Below, in pieces: positions 18,501 to 26,787 of a DNA stretch of 64,000 bases (position 1 is its first letter; every line of letters starts with the position of its first letter). The stretch is from Gemmatimonadales bacterium (GTDB taxonomy: Bacteria; Gemmatimonadota; Gemmatimonadetes; Gemmatimonadales; GWC2-71-9). The notes below the pieces were generated by a model. That model did no database searches. It saw only the letters and a list, made by a program, of their open reading frames with translations, and was not told the DNA's origin. A program made the translations under genes and the position numbers. The DNA is taken from NCBI GenBank assembly GCA_020633775.1, contig JACKDA010000008.1:1-64000 (forward strand). Reading direction: 5' to 3'.

Positions 18501-20054
18501 ATGTCAAACAGCGTTGAGCGGGCAGCACCGGTCATCCTCGTCGTCCTCGATGGCTGGGGATGGCGCACCGCCCCCGAGGGCAACGCAATCGCCCTCGCCG
18601 ACACCCCGACCTGGGACCGGCTGGTGGCCCGTGCACCGCGGACCCTCCTCGAGGCCTCGGGCCTCCGGGTCGGGCTCCCCGAGGGGCAGATGGGCAACAG
18701 CGAGGTCGGCCACCTGAACCTCGGCGCCGGTCGGGTCGTGCCCCAGGACCTGGTCCGCATCAACCAGAGTATCGACCGGGGGGAGTTCGCCCGGCTCCCC
18801 GCCCTGGCCGAGCTCGCGGCGCACGTCCGCCAGACCGGCGGCACGGTCCACCTCGTCGCCCTGCTGGGCGCCGGCGGGGTCCACGCGATCGACACCCACC
18901 TCCTCGCCGCGATCCGGGCATTCGTCGCGCTCGACGTCCCCCGGATCGCGATCCACGGCTTCCTCGACGGCCGCGACTCGCCCCCGATGTCGGCGGCAGG
19001 GGTCGTCACCGAGCTCGAGCAGCAGGTGGCCGCGATCGGCGGCGGGCGCACCGCCGTGGCCTCGCTCGTGGGCCGCTACTTCGCGATGGATCGCGACCGA
19101 CGCTGGGACCGCACCGCGCTCGCGTGGCACCTCCTCGTCGACGGCACCGGGACCCCGGTCACCGACCCGGTCGCCGGGATCCGCGCCGCCTACGATCGCG
19201 GCGAGACCGACGAGTTCATCCGGCCGCTGGTCGTGACCCGCGACGGCGCCCCGGTGGCGACGATGCGCGACGGCGACGCCGTCTTCTTCGGGAACTATCG
19301 CTCGGACCGGATGCGACAGATCGTCGCGGCGCTGACCACCGAGGGGTTCGAGGGGTTCGACGTCACGGGCCGGCCGGCGCTGCGCGCCGCGTCGATGACC
19401 CAGTACGACCAGACGTTCACCCTGCCGCAGGCGTTCCCGCCGTTCTCGATGGCTCGCATCCTCGCCGAGGAGCTGGGCACGGCCGGGCGGACGCAGTTCC
19501 GCACCGCGGAGACCGAGAAGTACCCGCACGTCACCTACTTCTTCAACGGCGGCCACGAACCGCCGTGGACCGGCGAGGAGCGCGAGCTGGTGGCATCCCA
19601 GCAGGTGGCCACCTATGACCTCGCGCCGGAGATGAGTGCCGTGGGGATCACCGACACGCTGCTCCGCGCCATCGAGCGGGGCGAGCACGACTTCTTCCTC
19701 TGCAACTTCGCCAATGCCGACATGGTCGGTCACACCGGCGTGCTTCCGGCCGTGCGCACCGCGGTCGAAACCGTCGATGCGTGCCTCGCCCGGCTGCTCC
19801 CCGCCGCCGAGCGGCGCGGCGCGCGTCTGCTCATCACCGCCGACCACGGCAACGCCGAGCAGATGATCGACCCCGTGACCGGCGGCCCCCACACGGCCCA
19901 CACCACCAACCCGGTCCCCTTCCTCGGCGTCGGCGACGGACTCCCCGGCTTCCGTGCAGGCGGCGCGCTCTGTGACGTCGCCCCAACCGTCCTCCAGTTG
20001 CTCGGCCTCCCGCAACCGGCCGAAATGACCGGCCGTTCCCTTCTCCCGGACTGA
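18501..20054 (+). CDS. gpmI: 2,3-bisphosphoglycerate-independent phosphoglycerate mutase
   Basis: 517 residues, typical for iPGM. The alkaline-phosphatase fold is shown by VLDGWGWR (residues about 13-20; first metal Asp), the catalytic Ser in GQMGNSEVGHLNLGAGR (about 64), GFLDGRDSPP, FGNYRSDRMRQI, NFANADMVGHTG and ITADHGNAEQM near 450. It interconverts 3- and 2-phosphoglycerate using two Mn2+ ions. A GCGGAGGATC Shine-Dalgarno region precedes the ATG. It is followed after five bases by a barrel gene, which probably shares its message. Confidence 0.95.
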   Translation: MSNSVERAAPVILVVLDGWGWRTAPEGNAIALADTPTWDRLVARAPRTLLEASGLRVGLPEGQMGNSEVGHLNLGAGRVVPQDLVRINQSIDRGEFARLPALAELAAHVRQTGGTVHLVALLGAGGVHAIDTHLLAAIRAFVALDVPRIAIHGFLDGRDSPPMSAAGVVTELEQQVAAIGGGRTAVASLVGRYFAMDRDRRWDRTALAWHLLVDGTGTPVTDPVAGIRAAYDRGETDEFIRPLVVTRDGAPVATMRDGDAVFFGNYRSDRMRQIVAALTTEGFEGFDVTGRPALRAASMTQYDQTFTLPQAFPPFSMARILAEELGTAGRTQFRTAETEKYPHVTYFFNGGHEPPWTGEERELVASQQVATYDLAPEMSAVGITDTLLRAIERGEHDFFLCNFANADMVGHTGVLPAVRTAVETVDACLARLLPAAERRGARLLITADHGNAEQMIDPVTGGPHTAHTTNPVPFLGVGDGLPGFRAGGALCDVAPTVLQLLGLPQPAEMTGRSLLPD

Positions 20055-20059
20055 TCTGC

Positions 20060-20770
20060 GTGCGACGCATTCGCCTGTTCCTGCTCCCGCTCCTCCTCGG
20101 CGGCACGATCCCGATCGCCGCCCAGGTCGGCCACGACCCCGGGACGTCCCCCTTCCGCGACATCCGGACCGGGACCGCCTGGGAGATCTACGGCGGCTCG
20201 ATCAAGGGCTCGGGCGGACCGATCCCCGTCGGGCCGCGCGACGGGCCGTACCTCGGCGTTCGTGCCCTCCTCCGGGCGAAGAACACCGTCTCGATCGGCT
20301 TCGGCGTCTGGAACGCCTTCACCGAGCGCACGGTCCTCGATCCGACCGTCACCCCGTCCGCGCGGGAGGTCGGCGTCCGGGACGCCCACCTGCTCGCCGG
20401 GGAGGTGACGCTCCAGTTCAATCTGACCGGCGGGAAGCAGTGGCATCGCTTTGCCCCCTTCGCCGGGGTGGGGCTCGGGTTCGTGAAGAACACCTCCGGG
20501 GACGACGGGGACCCGGGCGGGTACGCGTTTGGTTCGAAGTTCTACTTCGCCCCCATGGTCGGTGCGAGATTGTTCGCGGCGGAGCGTCTCTACCTTCGGG
20601 CCGAGGCGCGCGGCTTCACCTGGAAGGTGAGTTACCCGCCGTCGTACAGCATCGAGCCGGCCGACGATCCCGGCACCGCCGAGTCGCCGAACGCGATCAA
20701 TCCGCTCGGGCGCGGCAGCCAGTATGTCTTCGCGCCGGCGCTCTCGCTCGGCATCGGGTTCGCGTTCTGA
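20060..20770 (+). CDS. Outer-membrane beta-barrel protein
   Basis: 236 residues, GTG start five bases after gpmI. The signal peptide ends at PIAAQ. Strand-like blocks ending in aromatics repeat through the chain (VSIGFGVWNAF, FAPFAGVGLGFV, FYFAPMVGARLF, LYLRAEARGFTWKV), and the chain ends ALSLGIGFAF, a C-terminal aromatic beta signal for outer-membrane insertion. Roughly eight strands would fit. No ligand motif is evident. Position next to gpmI gives no functional hint. Confidence 0.7.
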   Translation: MRRIRLFLLPLLLGGTIPIAAQVGHDPGTSPFRDIRTGTAWEIYGGSIKGSGGPIPVGPRDGPYLGVRALLRAKNTVSIGFGVWNAFTERTVLDPTVTPSAREVGVRDAHLLAGEVTLQFNLTGGKQWHRFAPFAGVGLGFVKNTSGDDGDPGGYAFGSKFYFAPMVGARLFAAERLYLRAEARGFTWKVSYPPSYSIEPADDPGTAESPNAINPLGRGSQYVFAPALSLGIGFAF

Positions 20771-21196
20771 ATGGCGATCACCAGCCGCTTGACCCGGCGG
20801 GTGGCCTTCCACGCGAGACACCGGATGACGTTGCCGCAGTGGAGCGCGGCCGATGCCGAGGCGCGCTTCGGTTGGACGGCACGATCGCCCGGGCACGGGC
20901 ATCTCTATCGGGTGGCCGTGACGGTGGGCGGCACGCCGGACCCCGAGACGGGGGCGCTGCTCGACCTCGTGGCGCTTGACGCACTGTTGCAGCAGCAGGT
21001 GATCGACCCGATGGAGGGGCAGGACCTCAACGCGGCGGTCGCCGAGTTCGCCCGCGGAGATGCCCTGCCGACCTGCGAGGCCCTCGCCGCCGTGATCTGG
21101 CGACGCCTGGCGCCCCGTCTCGCGGACGGGCTCCGGCTGGAGCGTGTCGTCGTCGCCGAGGACGACACACTCGAAGGGGAATGTCTCGGCGCCTGA
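20771..21196 (+). CDS. QueD/PTPS-fold protein lacking catalytic Cys and His
   Basis: 141 residues, starting directly after the barrel gene stop. Zinc ligands of 6-pyruvoyl/6-carboxy-tetrahydropterin synthases are kept: H in AFHARHRM (about residue 17) and the two histidines of GHGHLYRVAV (about 41-43). The glutamate late in the chain (VVVAED) also matches. However, the cysteine normally four residues before GHxH is absent (position occupied within TARSPGHGH), and the DHHxLN catalytic segment reads EGQDLN. The fold is probable, but ordinary QueD or PTPS chemistry is doubtful. No other queuosine genes are in the window. Confidence 0.65.
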   Translation: MAITSRLTRRVAFHARHRMTLPQWSAADAEARFGWTARSPGHGHLYRVAVTVGGTPDPETGALLDLVALDALLQQQVIDPMEGQDLNAAVAEFARGDALPTCEALAAVIWRRLAPRLADGLRLERVVVAEDDTLEGECLGA

Positions 21197-21225
21197 CCAC
21201 GACTCCAGCCGGGGAAGTCCTCGAC

Positions 21226-22020
21226 ATGTCGAACCGATCCATTGCCACGGCCCTCGCCGCCCTCCTCGTGCTCCCTGCCGGCACGATCGCGGGGCAGCGC
21301 ACCAATGACGAGTCGCGGCTGGTGGTCGGCCTGAACCTCGGCTACATCGGCGGTGGCGAGCTGTGGGGCACCACCCAGCCGATCCCCGCCAACAACGCGC
21401 AGACCGACCAGTTCGGGCTGAGCCGCAACCTCCGCGGCAACATCACGATGAGCGGACACCTGATCTACTTCCCGCGCCCGACGCTCGGGATCTCGGGTGA
21501 ACTCGTCTACCTCGGCCTCGGGACGACCTCCCAGTGCCGCCTGCTGACCACCACCGGCGACGTCTTCAACCGGCTGGCGTGTGACGCGCTCGTCGGCAAG
21601 GAGGGCTCGGCCTCGGCAATCGGGCTGCTTGCGGGCGGCGTGTGGCGACCGGTGCCGCGTGGCGACGTCCAGCTCTACGTGAAGGGACAGGGCGGCCTCG
21701 CCCTCGTGCCGCGCAGCACCACGAGTCTCATCTCGTTCTTCGGGATCGAGGATGAGTTCGCGCTGCCGATCTACACCGAGGATGGCTCGCGGGTCGCTGC
21801 GCCGATCGGCACCCTCAGCTTCGGGCTCGCCACCGCCCCGAACAATGGCTACCAGTTCAGCGTCGAGTTCCGCGCCACGGCGGTCCAGCTCCAGGTCGTC
21901 GAGGGACCGGCTGCACGCGGTGACTTCAACCCGGTCGTCGGGTCGGCGTGGCAGGTGCTCCCCAGCGTCACGCTCGGCTTCGACATCGTCCTCGAGAAGC
22001 GCCGCGGCCGCCGCTACTAG
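21226..22020 (+). CDS. Secreted beta-barrel-like protein
   Basis: 264 residues from the ATG at 21226, chosen over the upstream in-frame ATG (21181) because it has GGGGAAG at the right distance and begins a clean signal peptide ending IAGQ. The mature protein has repeated amphipathic strands (LVVGLNLGYIGGGEL, ITMSGHLIYF, LGISGELVYLGLG, YQFSVEFRATAVQL) and ends in VTLGFDIVLEKRRGRRY. Two cysteines near residues 106 and 118 could pair. Probably an outer-membrane barrel. It lies between the QueD-fold gene and moeA. Confidence 0.65.
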   Translation: MSNRSIATALAALLVLPAGTIAGQRTNDESRLVVGLNLGYIGGGELWGTTQPIPANNAQTDQFGLSRNLRGNITMSGHLIYFPRPTLGISGELVYLGLGTTSQCRLLTTTGDVFNRLACDALVGKEGSASAIGLLAGGVWRPVPRGDVQLYVKGQGGLALVPRSTTSLISFFGIEDEFALPIYTEDGSRVAAPIGTLSFGLATAPNNGYQFSVEFRATAVQLQVVEGPAARGDFNPVVGSAWQVLPSVTLGFDIVLEKRRGRRY

Positions 22021-22029
22021 GCCAGCCGC

Positions 22030-23250
22030 GTGTCCGGACCGTGCAGCTACGATGAGGCCCTCGACCGCCTGCTCGGGGTCACGGCGCCGCAACCGACGCT
22101 CCGCCTCCCCCTCGCCCAGGCGGGAGGCCTCTTTCTCGCGGAGTCGGTGGTGGCCCGGGTTCCGGTGCCGCGGTGGCGCTCCGCCTCGATGGACGGGTTC
22201 GCGGTGCACGGCGACGACATCGGCGGTGCGACTCCGGAGCAGCCCGTCCCGCTGACCCTCGTCGGCGCCACCGCTGCGGGTGGCGCCACCCCACCCCGCA
22301 TTCCACGGGGGACCGCGTGGCGCGTCGCCACCGGTGGCCCGATTCCCCCCGGGATCGACAGCGTGATCCGGCAGGAAGACGTGACCGAGGATGGGGCGAT
22401 CCTCGCCGTTCGGGGCACGCGCGACGTCGGCCGCAACGTGCGGGAGGAGGGGGCCGACGTCGCGGTCGGGACGGCCGTGCTGCAGGCCGGGCAGGAACTC
22501 AGCGCGGGCCGCCTCGCCCTCCTCGCGTCGCTGGCGGAGTTCCACCCGGTGGTGCACCGGCGACCGCGGGTCGGGGTCCTCACCTCGGGCGACGAGGTCG
22601 TCGGACCCGACGCGGAAGATGCGATCCTCGACGGCAGCGGGATCGGTGACGCGAACCAACCGATGCTCGCCTCGCTCATCCACGACGCGGGCGGGGTGAC
22701 GGTGCCCCTCGGTCGGGTGCGGGACGACCCCGCGGCGATGGTCGACGCCATCCAGGCGGCGGGGGACATCGATCTCCTGCTCACGGCCGGGGGCGTCAGC
22801 GTCGGGCCCCACGATCACGTCCCGTCGGTGATGGCAGCCCTCGGGGCGGAGGCGGTCGTGCACCGGGTACGGATCCGTCCCGGCGGCCCGACTCGCCTGG
22901 CGGTGCTGCCCGGGGGCGTCCCCTGGCTCGGCCTCCCCGGCAACCCGGTCTCGGCGTTCGTGGTCTTCCTCCTCCTCGGCCGCCCCGCGATCCGTCGGCT
23001 GCTGGGGGACCCGGCCGCGGCCCCGGCGTTCCACGCCGCCGTGCTGGCCGAGCCCGTGGCGCGTCACCCGACGCTGGATCAGTTCATCCGGGTGACCCTC
23101 TCGGGAGATGCGATCCCGCGGGCCACCCCGACCGGTGGCCAGGCCTCGTGGGTGCTCACCTCGATCGCGGCGGCCGACGGGGTGGTCCGGATCCCGGCCG
23201 GCGAGGGGATCGTGGCCCCGGGCAGCGACGTCGCCCTGCTGAGGCCCTGA
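22030..23250 (+). CDS. moeA: Molybdopterin molybdenumtransferase
   Basis: 406 residues, GTG start. MoeA landmarks: SASMDGFAVHGDD (residues about 54-66), GRNVREEGADV, and the MPT-binding subdomain with TSGDEVVGPD near 195, then TAGGVSVGPHDHV and LPGNPVSAFVVF. It inserts molybdate into adenylylated molybdopterin to make Moco. No other moa/mob genes are in the window, so the rest of the pathway is elsewhere. Nine bases follow the preceding barrel gene, suggesting co-transcription. Confidence 0.93.
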   Translation: MSGPCSYDEALDRLLGVTAPQPTLRLPLAQAGGLFLAESVVARVPVPRWRSASMDGFAVHGDDIGGATPEQPVPLTLVGATAAGGATPPRIPRGTAWRVATGGPIPPGIDSVIRQEDVTEDGAILAVRGTRDVGRNVREEGADVAVGTAVLQAGQELSAGRLALLASLAEFHPVVHRRPRVGVLTSGDEVVGPDAEDAILDGSGIGDANQPMLASLIHDAGGVTVPLGRVRDDPAAMVDAIQAAGDIDLLLTAGGVSVGPHDHVPSVMAALGAEAVVHRVRIRPGGPTRLAVLPGGVPWLGLPGNPVSAFVVFLLLGRPAIRRLLGDPAAAPAFHAAVLAEPVARHPTLDQFIRVTLSGDAIPRATPTGGQASWVLTSIAAADGVVRIPAGEGIVAPGSDVALLRP

Positions 23251-23285
23251 GGCCCGAGGCCGTGGCGCCCACGGGGCGATCGGCC

Positions 23286-23291
23286 TAGATT
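23286..23291 (+). promoter_or_regulatory. -10 box (TAGATT) ahead of the Mn riboswitch
   Basis: TAGATTTG lies just before the conserved riboswitch start, placing the transcript start near 23298, which is where the aptamer should begin. Located 36 bases after moeA. Confidence 0.5.
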
Positions 23292-23298
23292 TGACGGC

Positions 23299-23435
23299 GT
23301 GAAGGGGAGTAGCCCAGCCACCGAGACAGGTGGCCGGTGGCATCGTCAAGACTGTCCGCTGCGGCGGGCACGGTGCCATCGAGGCGCGCAAGCGTTTCAG
23401 GCGAGACCTTCGTCGAGTACCGGCGCCATGGGGGC
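23299..23435 (+). promoter_or_regulatory. yybP-ykoY (manganese) riboswitch
   Basis: Three conserved blocks of this class are present in order: AAGGGGAGTAG at 23302-23312, CGTCAAGACTG near 23344, and GGCGAGACCTT at 23400-23410. The regions between can pair into the expected helices (for example CCACCGAGACAGGTGG near 23320-23333). The class binds Mn2+ and commonly controls Alx/TerC-type exporters; a terC-family gene is second downstream. The roughly 50 bases from 23436 to the htpX ATG would be the expression platform and include the AGGGGGG ribosome site. Confidence 0.85.
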
Positions 23436-23486
23436 GTCCGGCGTCGGCGAGGGCTCGCCTTCAGTGTTTCAGGGGGGTGCATCCAG

Positions 23487-24323
23487 ATGGTGAACAACAT
23501 GAAGACCTTCGTCCTGCTCTCGGGCCTGCTGGCCCTCTTCCTCGTCGGCGGTCAGCTCCTCGGCGGCGCGCAGGGCCTCCTGCTCGGCGGCTCGCTCGGG
23601 CTGATCATGACCTTCGTGTCGTTCTGGTTCTCCGACAGCATGGTGCTGCGCGGCTACCGGGCGCGCGTCGTGACGGCCGAGCAGGCGCCGGCGCTGGTGG
23701 CGCTGGTCGACGAGCTGCGCCAGGCGGCCGAGCTGCCGATGCCGCGGGTGGCGATCATGCCGAGCGCCCAGCCGAACGCGTTCGCGACCGGTCGCTCGCC
23801 CGCGAAGGCGGTCGTGGCGGTGACCGAGGGGATGCTCAAGACCCTCCCCCGCGACGAACTGGCCGGCGTCATCGCGCACGAGCTGGCGCACATCAAGAAT
23901 CGCGACCTGCTGACCTCGACCGTCGCGGCGGGCATCGCGTCGCTGATCGGGTTCCTCCCCTACGCGCTCCTGTTCTTCGGTCGTCGCGACGACGAGGAGG
24001 GCGGCGGACTGATGGCGGTCGGCTTCGCGATCCTCGCGCCGTTCATCGCGATGATCCTCCAGTTCGCGATCTCGCGGCAGCGGGAGTTCGCGGCCGACCG
24101 GACCGGCGCGGAGATCCTCGGGCGGGCACGGCCGCTGGCCCAGGCCCTCACGCGGATCGACGCGATGGCGCGACAGATCCCGATGGACGTCGCCCCGGCG
24201 CTCGCCCCGCTCGCGCAGGTCAACCCGCTGGCCGGACGCGGCGGGATGATGAAGCTCTTCAGCACCCACCCGCCGACCGAGGAACGGGTCGCGGCGCTGC
24301 TGGCCATGGACAGCGGGCGCTGA
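23487..24323 (+). CDS. htpX: HtpX-like M48 membrane metalloprotease
   Basis: 278 residues from the ATG at 23487, which has AGGGGGG eight bases upstream; the longer frame upstream runs through the riboswitch and is rejected. Two N-terminal membrane helices (7-25, 30-50) precede the zinc site H-E-L-A-H (131-135) and the third-ligand region QREFAADRTGAEI. Two more helices lie about 150-170 and 190-210. HtpX removes misfolded membrane proteins. It sits between the Mn riboswitch and terC, separated from terC by one base, so the protease is probably manganese-controlled. Confidence 0.92.
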   Translation: MVNNMKTFVLLSGLLALFLVGGQLLGGAQGLLLGGSLGLIMTFVSFWFSDSMVLRGYRARVVTAEQAPALVALVDELRQAAELPMPRVAIMPSAQPNAFATGRSPAKAVVAVTEGMLKTLPRDELAGVIAHELAHIKNRDLLTSTVAAGIASLIGFLPYALLFFGRRDDEEGGGLMAVGFAILAPFIAMILQFAISRQREFAADRTGAEILGRARPLAQALTRIDAMARQIPMDVAPALAPLAQVNPLAGRGGMMKLFSTHPPTEERVAALLAMDSGR

Positions 24324-24324
24324 G

Positions 24325-25278
24325 GTGATCCTGGCCGGGCACCCGCCGGGCGTGTGGATCGGCTTCGCCGCCGTCATCGCCATCCTGCTGGTGCTCGATC
24401 TCGGGGTCCTCAATCGCCGGAGCCATGTCCTGACCCCGCGCGAGGCCGCCGCATGGAGCGGCGGCCTCTTCGCATTGGCGATGGGGTTCGCGGGCTGGCT
24501 CTGGAGCCGCGAGGGATCCACCGCCGCGCTGGAGTTCGTCACCGGCTACCTCGTCGAGCTCTCGCTCTCGGTCGACAACCTCTTCGTCTTCATCCTGATC
24601 TTCCAGTACTTCGCCGTCCCCGCGCGGCTGCAGCCGAAGGTCCTCAAATGGGGAATCCTCGGGGCGCTGGTGATGCGCGGGATCATGATCGCCTTCGGCG
24701 CGCTGCTGCTCGACCGCTTCCACTGGATCATCTACGTCTTCGGCGCGATCCTCGTCGTCACCGGGGTGCGCATGTTCCAGGGCGGCGACGCCCACCGGGT
24801 GGAGCCGGAGAAGAACCCGCTGGTCCGGCTGGCACGGAAGGTCCTCCCCTTCTCGCGCAGCTACGACGAGGATCGCTTCTTCTACCGGACCCGCACGCGG
24901 CGGCTGGCGACCCCGCTGCTGCTGGTGCTGCTCGTGGTCGAGTGGACCGACCTCGTCTTCGCCATCGACTCGATCCCGGCGATCTTCGCGGTGACCCGCG
25001 ACCCGTTCATCGTCTACTCGTCCAACATCTTCGCGATCCTCGGGCTTCGCGCCCTCTTCTTCCTGCTCGCCGGGATGCTCGAGCGGTTCCACTACCTCCA
25101 GGCCGGGGTCGCCCTGATCCTCCTCTTCGTCGGGGCGAAGATGGTCCTCTCCGGGGTCGTCCATGTCCCGACCCCGCTGTCGCTCGGGGTGATCGTCGTC
25201 ATCCTGGCGACCTCGGTCGTCGCCTCGCTCGTACGCACCCGCAACGGCGGTGACGGCGTCGCCCCCGCCGGGGGCTAG
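24325..25278 (+). CDS. TerC/Alx-family membrane protein, likely Mn exporter
   Basis: 317 residues with about eight to nine membrane helices. Family signatures: ELSLSVDNLFVFILIF (residues about 73-88) and VEWTDLVFAIDSIPAIFAVT (about 207-226), whose acidic residues in the membrane are thought to bind metal. The long cytoplasmic loop (ARKVLPFSRSYDEDRFFYRT) is as in E. coli Alx. With a yybP-ykoY riboswitch at the head of the operon, manganese efflux is the likely role. Tellurite resistance is a historical name only. GTG start one base after htpX. Confidence 0.9.
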   Translation: MILAGHPPGVWIGFAAVIAILLVLDLGVLNRRSHVLTPREAAAWSGGLFALAMGFAGWLWSREGSTAALEFVTGYLVELSLSVDNLFVFILIFQYFAVPARLQPKVLKWGILGALVMRGIMIAFGALLLDRFHWIIYVFGAILVVTGVRMFQGGDAHRVEPEKNPLVRLARKVLPFSRSYDEDRFFYRTRTRRLATPLLLVLLVVEWTDLVFAIDSIPAIFAVTRDPFIVYSSNIFAILGLRALFFLLAGMLERFHYLQAGVALILLFVGAKMVLSGVVHVPTPLSLGVIVVILATSVVASLVRTRNGGDGVAPAGG

Positions 25279-25299
25279 GCCGCCACCCGTCCCCCCCGA

Positions 25300-25305
25300 T
25301 AGAAT
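25300..25305 (+). promoter_or_regulatory. Leaderless-type -10 box of asd
   Basis: TAGAAT five bases before the asd ATG in a 32-base gap after terC; no Shine-Dalgarno sequence lies between them. Confidence 0.5.
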
Positions 25306-25310
25306 CCGGG

Positions 25311-26357
25311 ATGCCACGCATCCCCGTTGCCGTCCTCGGTGCCACCGGCGCCGTCGGCCAGAAACTCCTCGCCGCGCTGGCGAGTCACCCCAGCTTCGAG
25401 GTGGCGCAGGTCGTCGCCTCGGCGGAACGCATCGGTCGCCGCCTCGGCAGCGAGATCCGTTGGCGGGAGGCCGGGACGATCCCCGACCAGATCGCCGACC
25501 TCGTCTTCACCGCGGCCGAACCCGCCGCGGGAGTGCGGCTCGCCTTCAGCGCCCTCGACGCGCCGATCGCCCGCGAGGTGGAGCCACGCTTCGCGGCAGC
25601 CGGCGTGCTGGTGGTCAGCAACGCCTCGGCGTTCCGGATGACCGAGGACGTCCCGCTGATCATCCCGGAGGTGAACGCCGACCACCTCGCGCTGCTCGCG
25701 ACCCAGCGACGGCGGCGCGGCTGGACCGGCGGGATCCTCACCAACCCCAACTGCTCGACCGCGGTGCTGGCGACGGCACTCGCCCCGCTGCACGCGGCCT
25801 TCGGCGTCGAGCAGGCGGTGGTCGCGACGCTGCAGGCCGCGAGTGGCGCGGGGTACCCGGGCGTGTCCTCGCTCGACCTGCTCGACAACGTGATCCCGTT
25901 CATCGGCGGCGAGGAGGACAAGATCGAGACCGAATGTGCCCGGTTGCTCGGGCGCTGCGAGGGCAGGGCGATCGTGCCCGCGCCGCTCACCGTGGCGGCG
26001 ATGGTGCACCGGGTCCCGGTGATCGACGGCCACCTGGTCTCGGCCTCGGTGCGGTTTCGCACCGCGCCCTCGGTCGACGAGGCGACGCAGGCCCTCGCGA
26101 CCTTCGTCGGGTCGGAGATCGTGCGGGCCCTGCCGAGCTCGCCGGCCCGGCCGATCGAGGTCGAGGCGCGCCCCGATCGCCCCCAGCCGCGGCTCGATCG
26201 CGACCGCGGCCAGGGGATGACGGTCACGGTCGGGCGGCTGCGCCCCTGCCCGGTGCATCACCTGCGCTTCGTGGCGATGGGACACAACCTGGTCCGCGGG
26301 GCCGCGGGCGCCGCGCTGCAGAACGGCGAGCTGGCGCTCGCCGCCGGGGAGCTCTGA
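25311..26357 (+). CDS. asd: Aspartate-semialdehyde dehydrogenase
   Basis: 348 residues. An NADP-binding loop ([13 protein letters not shown]) opens the chain. The catalytic cysteine lies in [13 protein letters not shown] (about residue 148), [13 protein letters not shown] follows, and the active-site histidine region is near residue 250. Length and the archaeal/fungal-type sequence (TNPNCST rather than GNCT) indicate the second ASADH subfamily. It reduces aspartyl phosphate for lysine, threonine and methionine synthesis. A leaderless promoter precedes it; yjbQ follows seven bases later. Confidence 0.93.
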   Translation: MPRIPVAVLGATGAVGQKLLAALASHPSFEVAQVVASAERIGRRLGSEIRWREAGTIPDQIADLVFTAAEPAAGVRLAFSALDAPIAREVEPRFAAAGVLVVSNASAFRMTEDVPLIIPEVNADHLALLATQRRRRGWTGGILTNPNCSTAVLATALAPLHAAFGVEQAVVATLQAASGAGYPGVSSLDLLDNVIPFIGGEEDKIETECARLLGRCEGRAIVPAPLTVAAMVHRVPVIDGHLVSASVRFRTAPSVDEATQALATFVGSEIVRALPSSPARPIEVEARPDRPQPRLDRDRGQGMTVTVGRLRPCPVHHLRFVAMGHNLVRGAAGAALQNGELALAAGEL

Positions 26358-26364
26358 GGGGACC

Positions 26365-26787
26365 ATGGCCGCGCACACCCACTACCTCTGGTTCGAGACC
26401 CGCGCCCGGCAGGAACTGATCGACATCACCGACGAGGTCGCGACACAGCTCGAGGCGAGCGGGATCCGCGAGGGCTACGCGCTCGTCTCGGCGATGCACA
26501 TCAGCGCCTCGGTCTTCGTGAATGACCACGAGTCGGGGCTCTGGCACGACATCCTCCGCTGGCTCGAGGAGGAGATCGCCCCGTGGGATCCGGCGCGCTA
26601 CCGACACAACCTCACCGGCGAGGACAACGCGGCGGCCCACCTGCGCTCGCTCACGATCGGGCACGAGGTCATCGTGCCGGTCACCGACGGGCAGCTCGAC
26701 CTGGGGCCCTGGCAACGGGTGTTCTACGGCGAGTGGGACGGGCAGCGGCGCAAGCGGGTGATCATCAAGATCCTGGGAGATCGCTGA
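26365..26787 (+). CDS. YjbQ/UPF0047 family protein
   Basis: 140 residues, full family length. Typical features: [38 protein letters not shown] near the start, the second histidine-containing block ([19 protein letters not shown]), and [13 protein letters not shown] near the end. The family has a three-histidine pocket; some members show weak thiamine-phosphate synthase activity, but the physiological role is unsettled. Seven bases after asd, hence likely co-transcribed. The last 23 bases overlap the convergent cyclase gene. Confidence 0.88.
   Translation: MAAHTHYLWFETRARQELIDITDEVATQLEASGIREGYALVSAMHISASVFVNDHESGLWHDILRWLEEEIAPWDPARYRHNLTGEDNAAAHLRSLTIGHEVIVPVTDGQLDLGPWQRVFYGEWDGQRRKRVIIKILGDR

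Noticed and set aside
23337..23486. Longer N terminus for HtpX starting at 23337
   Set aside because: This stretch is the Mn riboswitch. The ATG at 23487 has a good ribosome site and starts the expected membrane helix.
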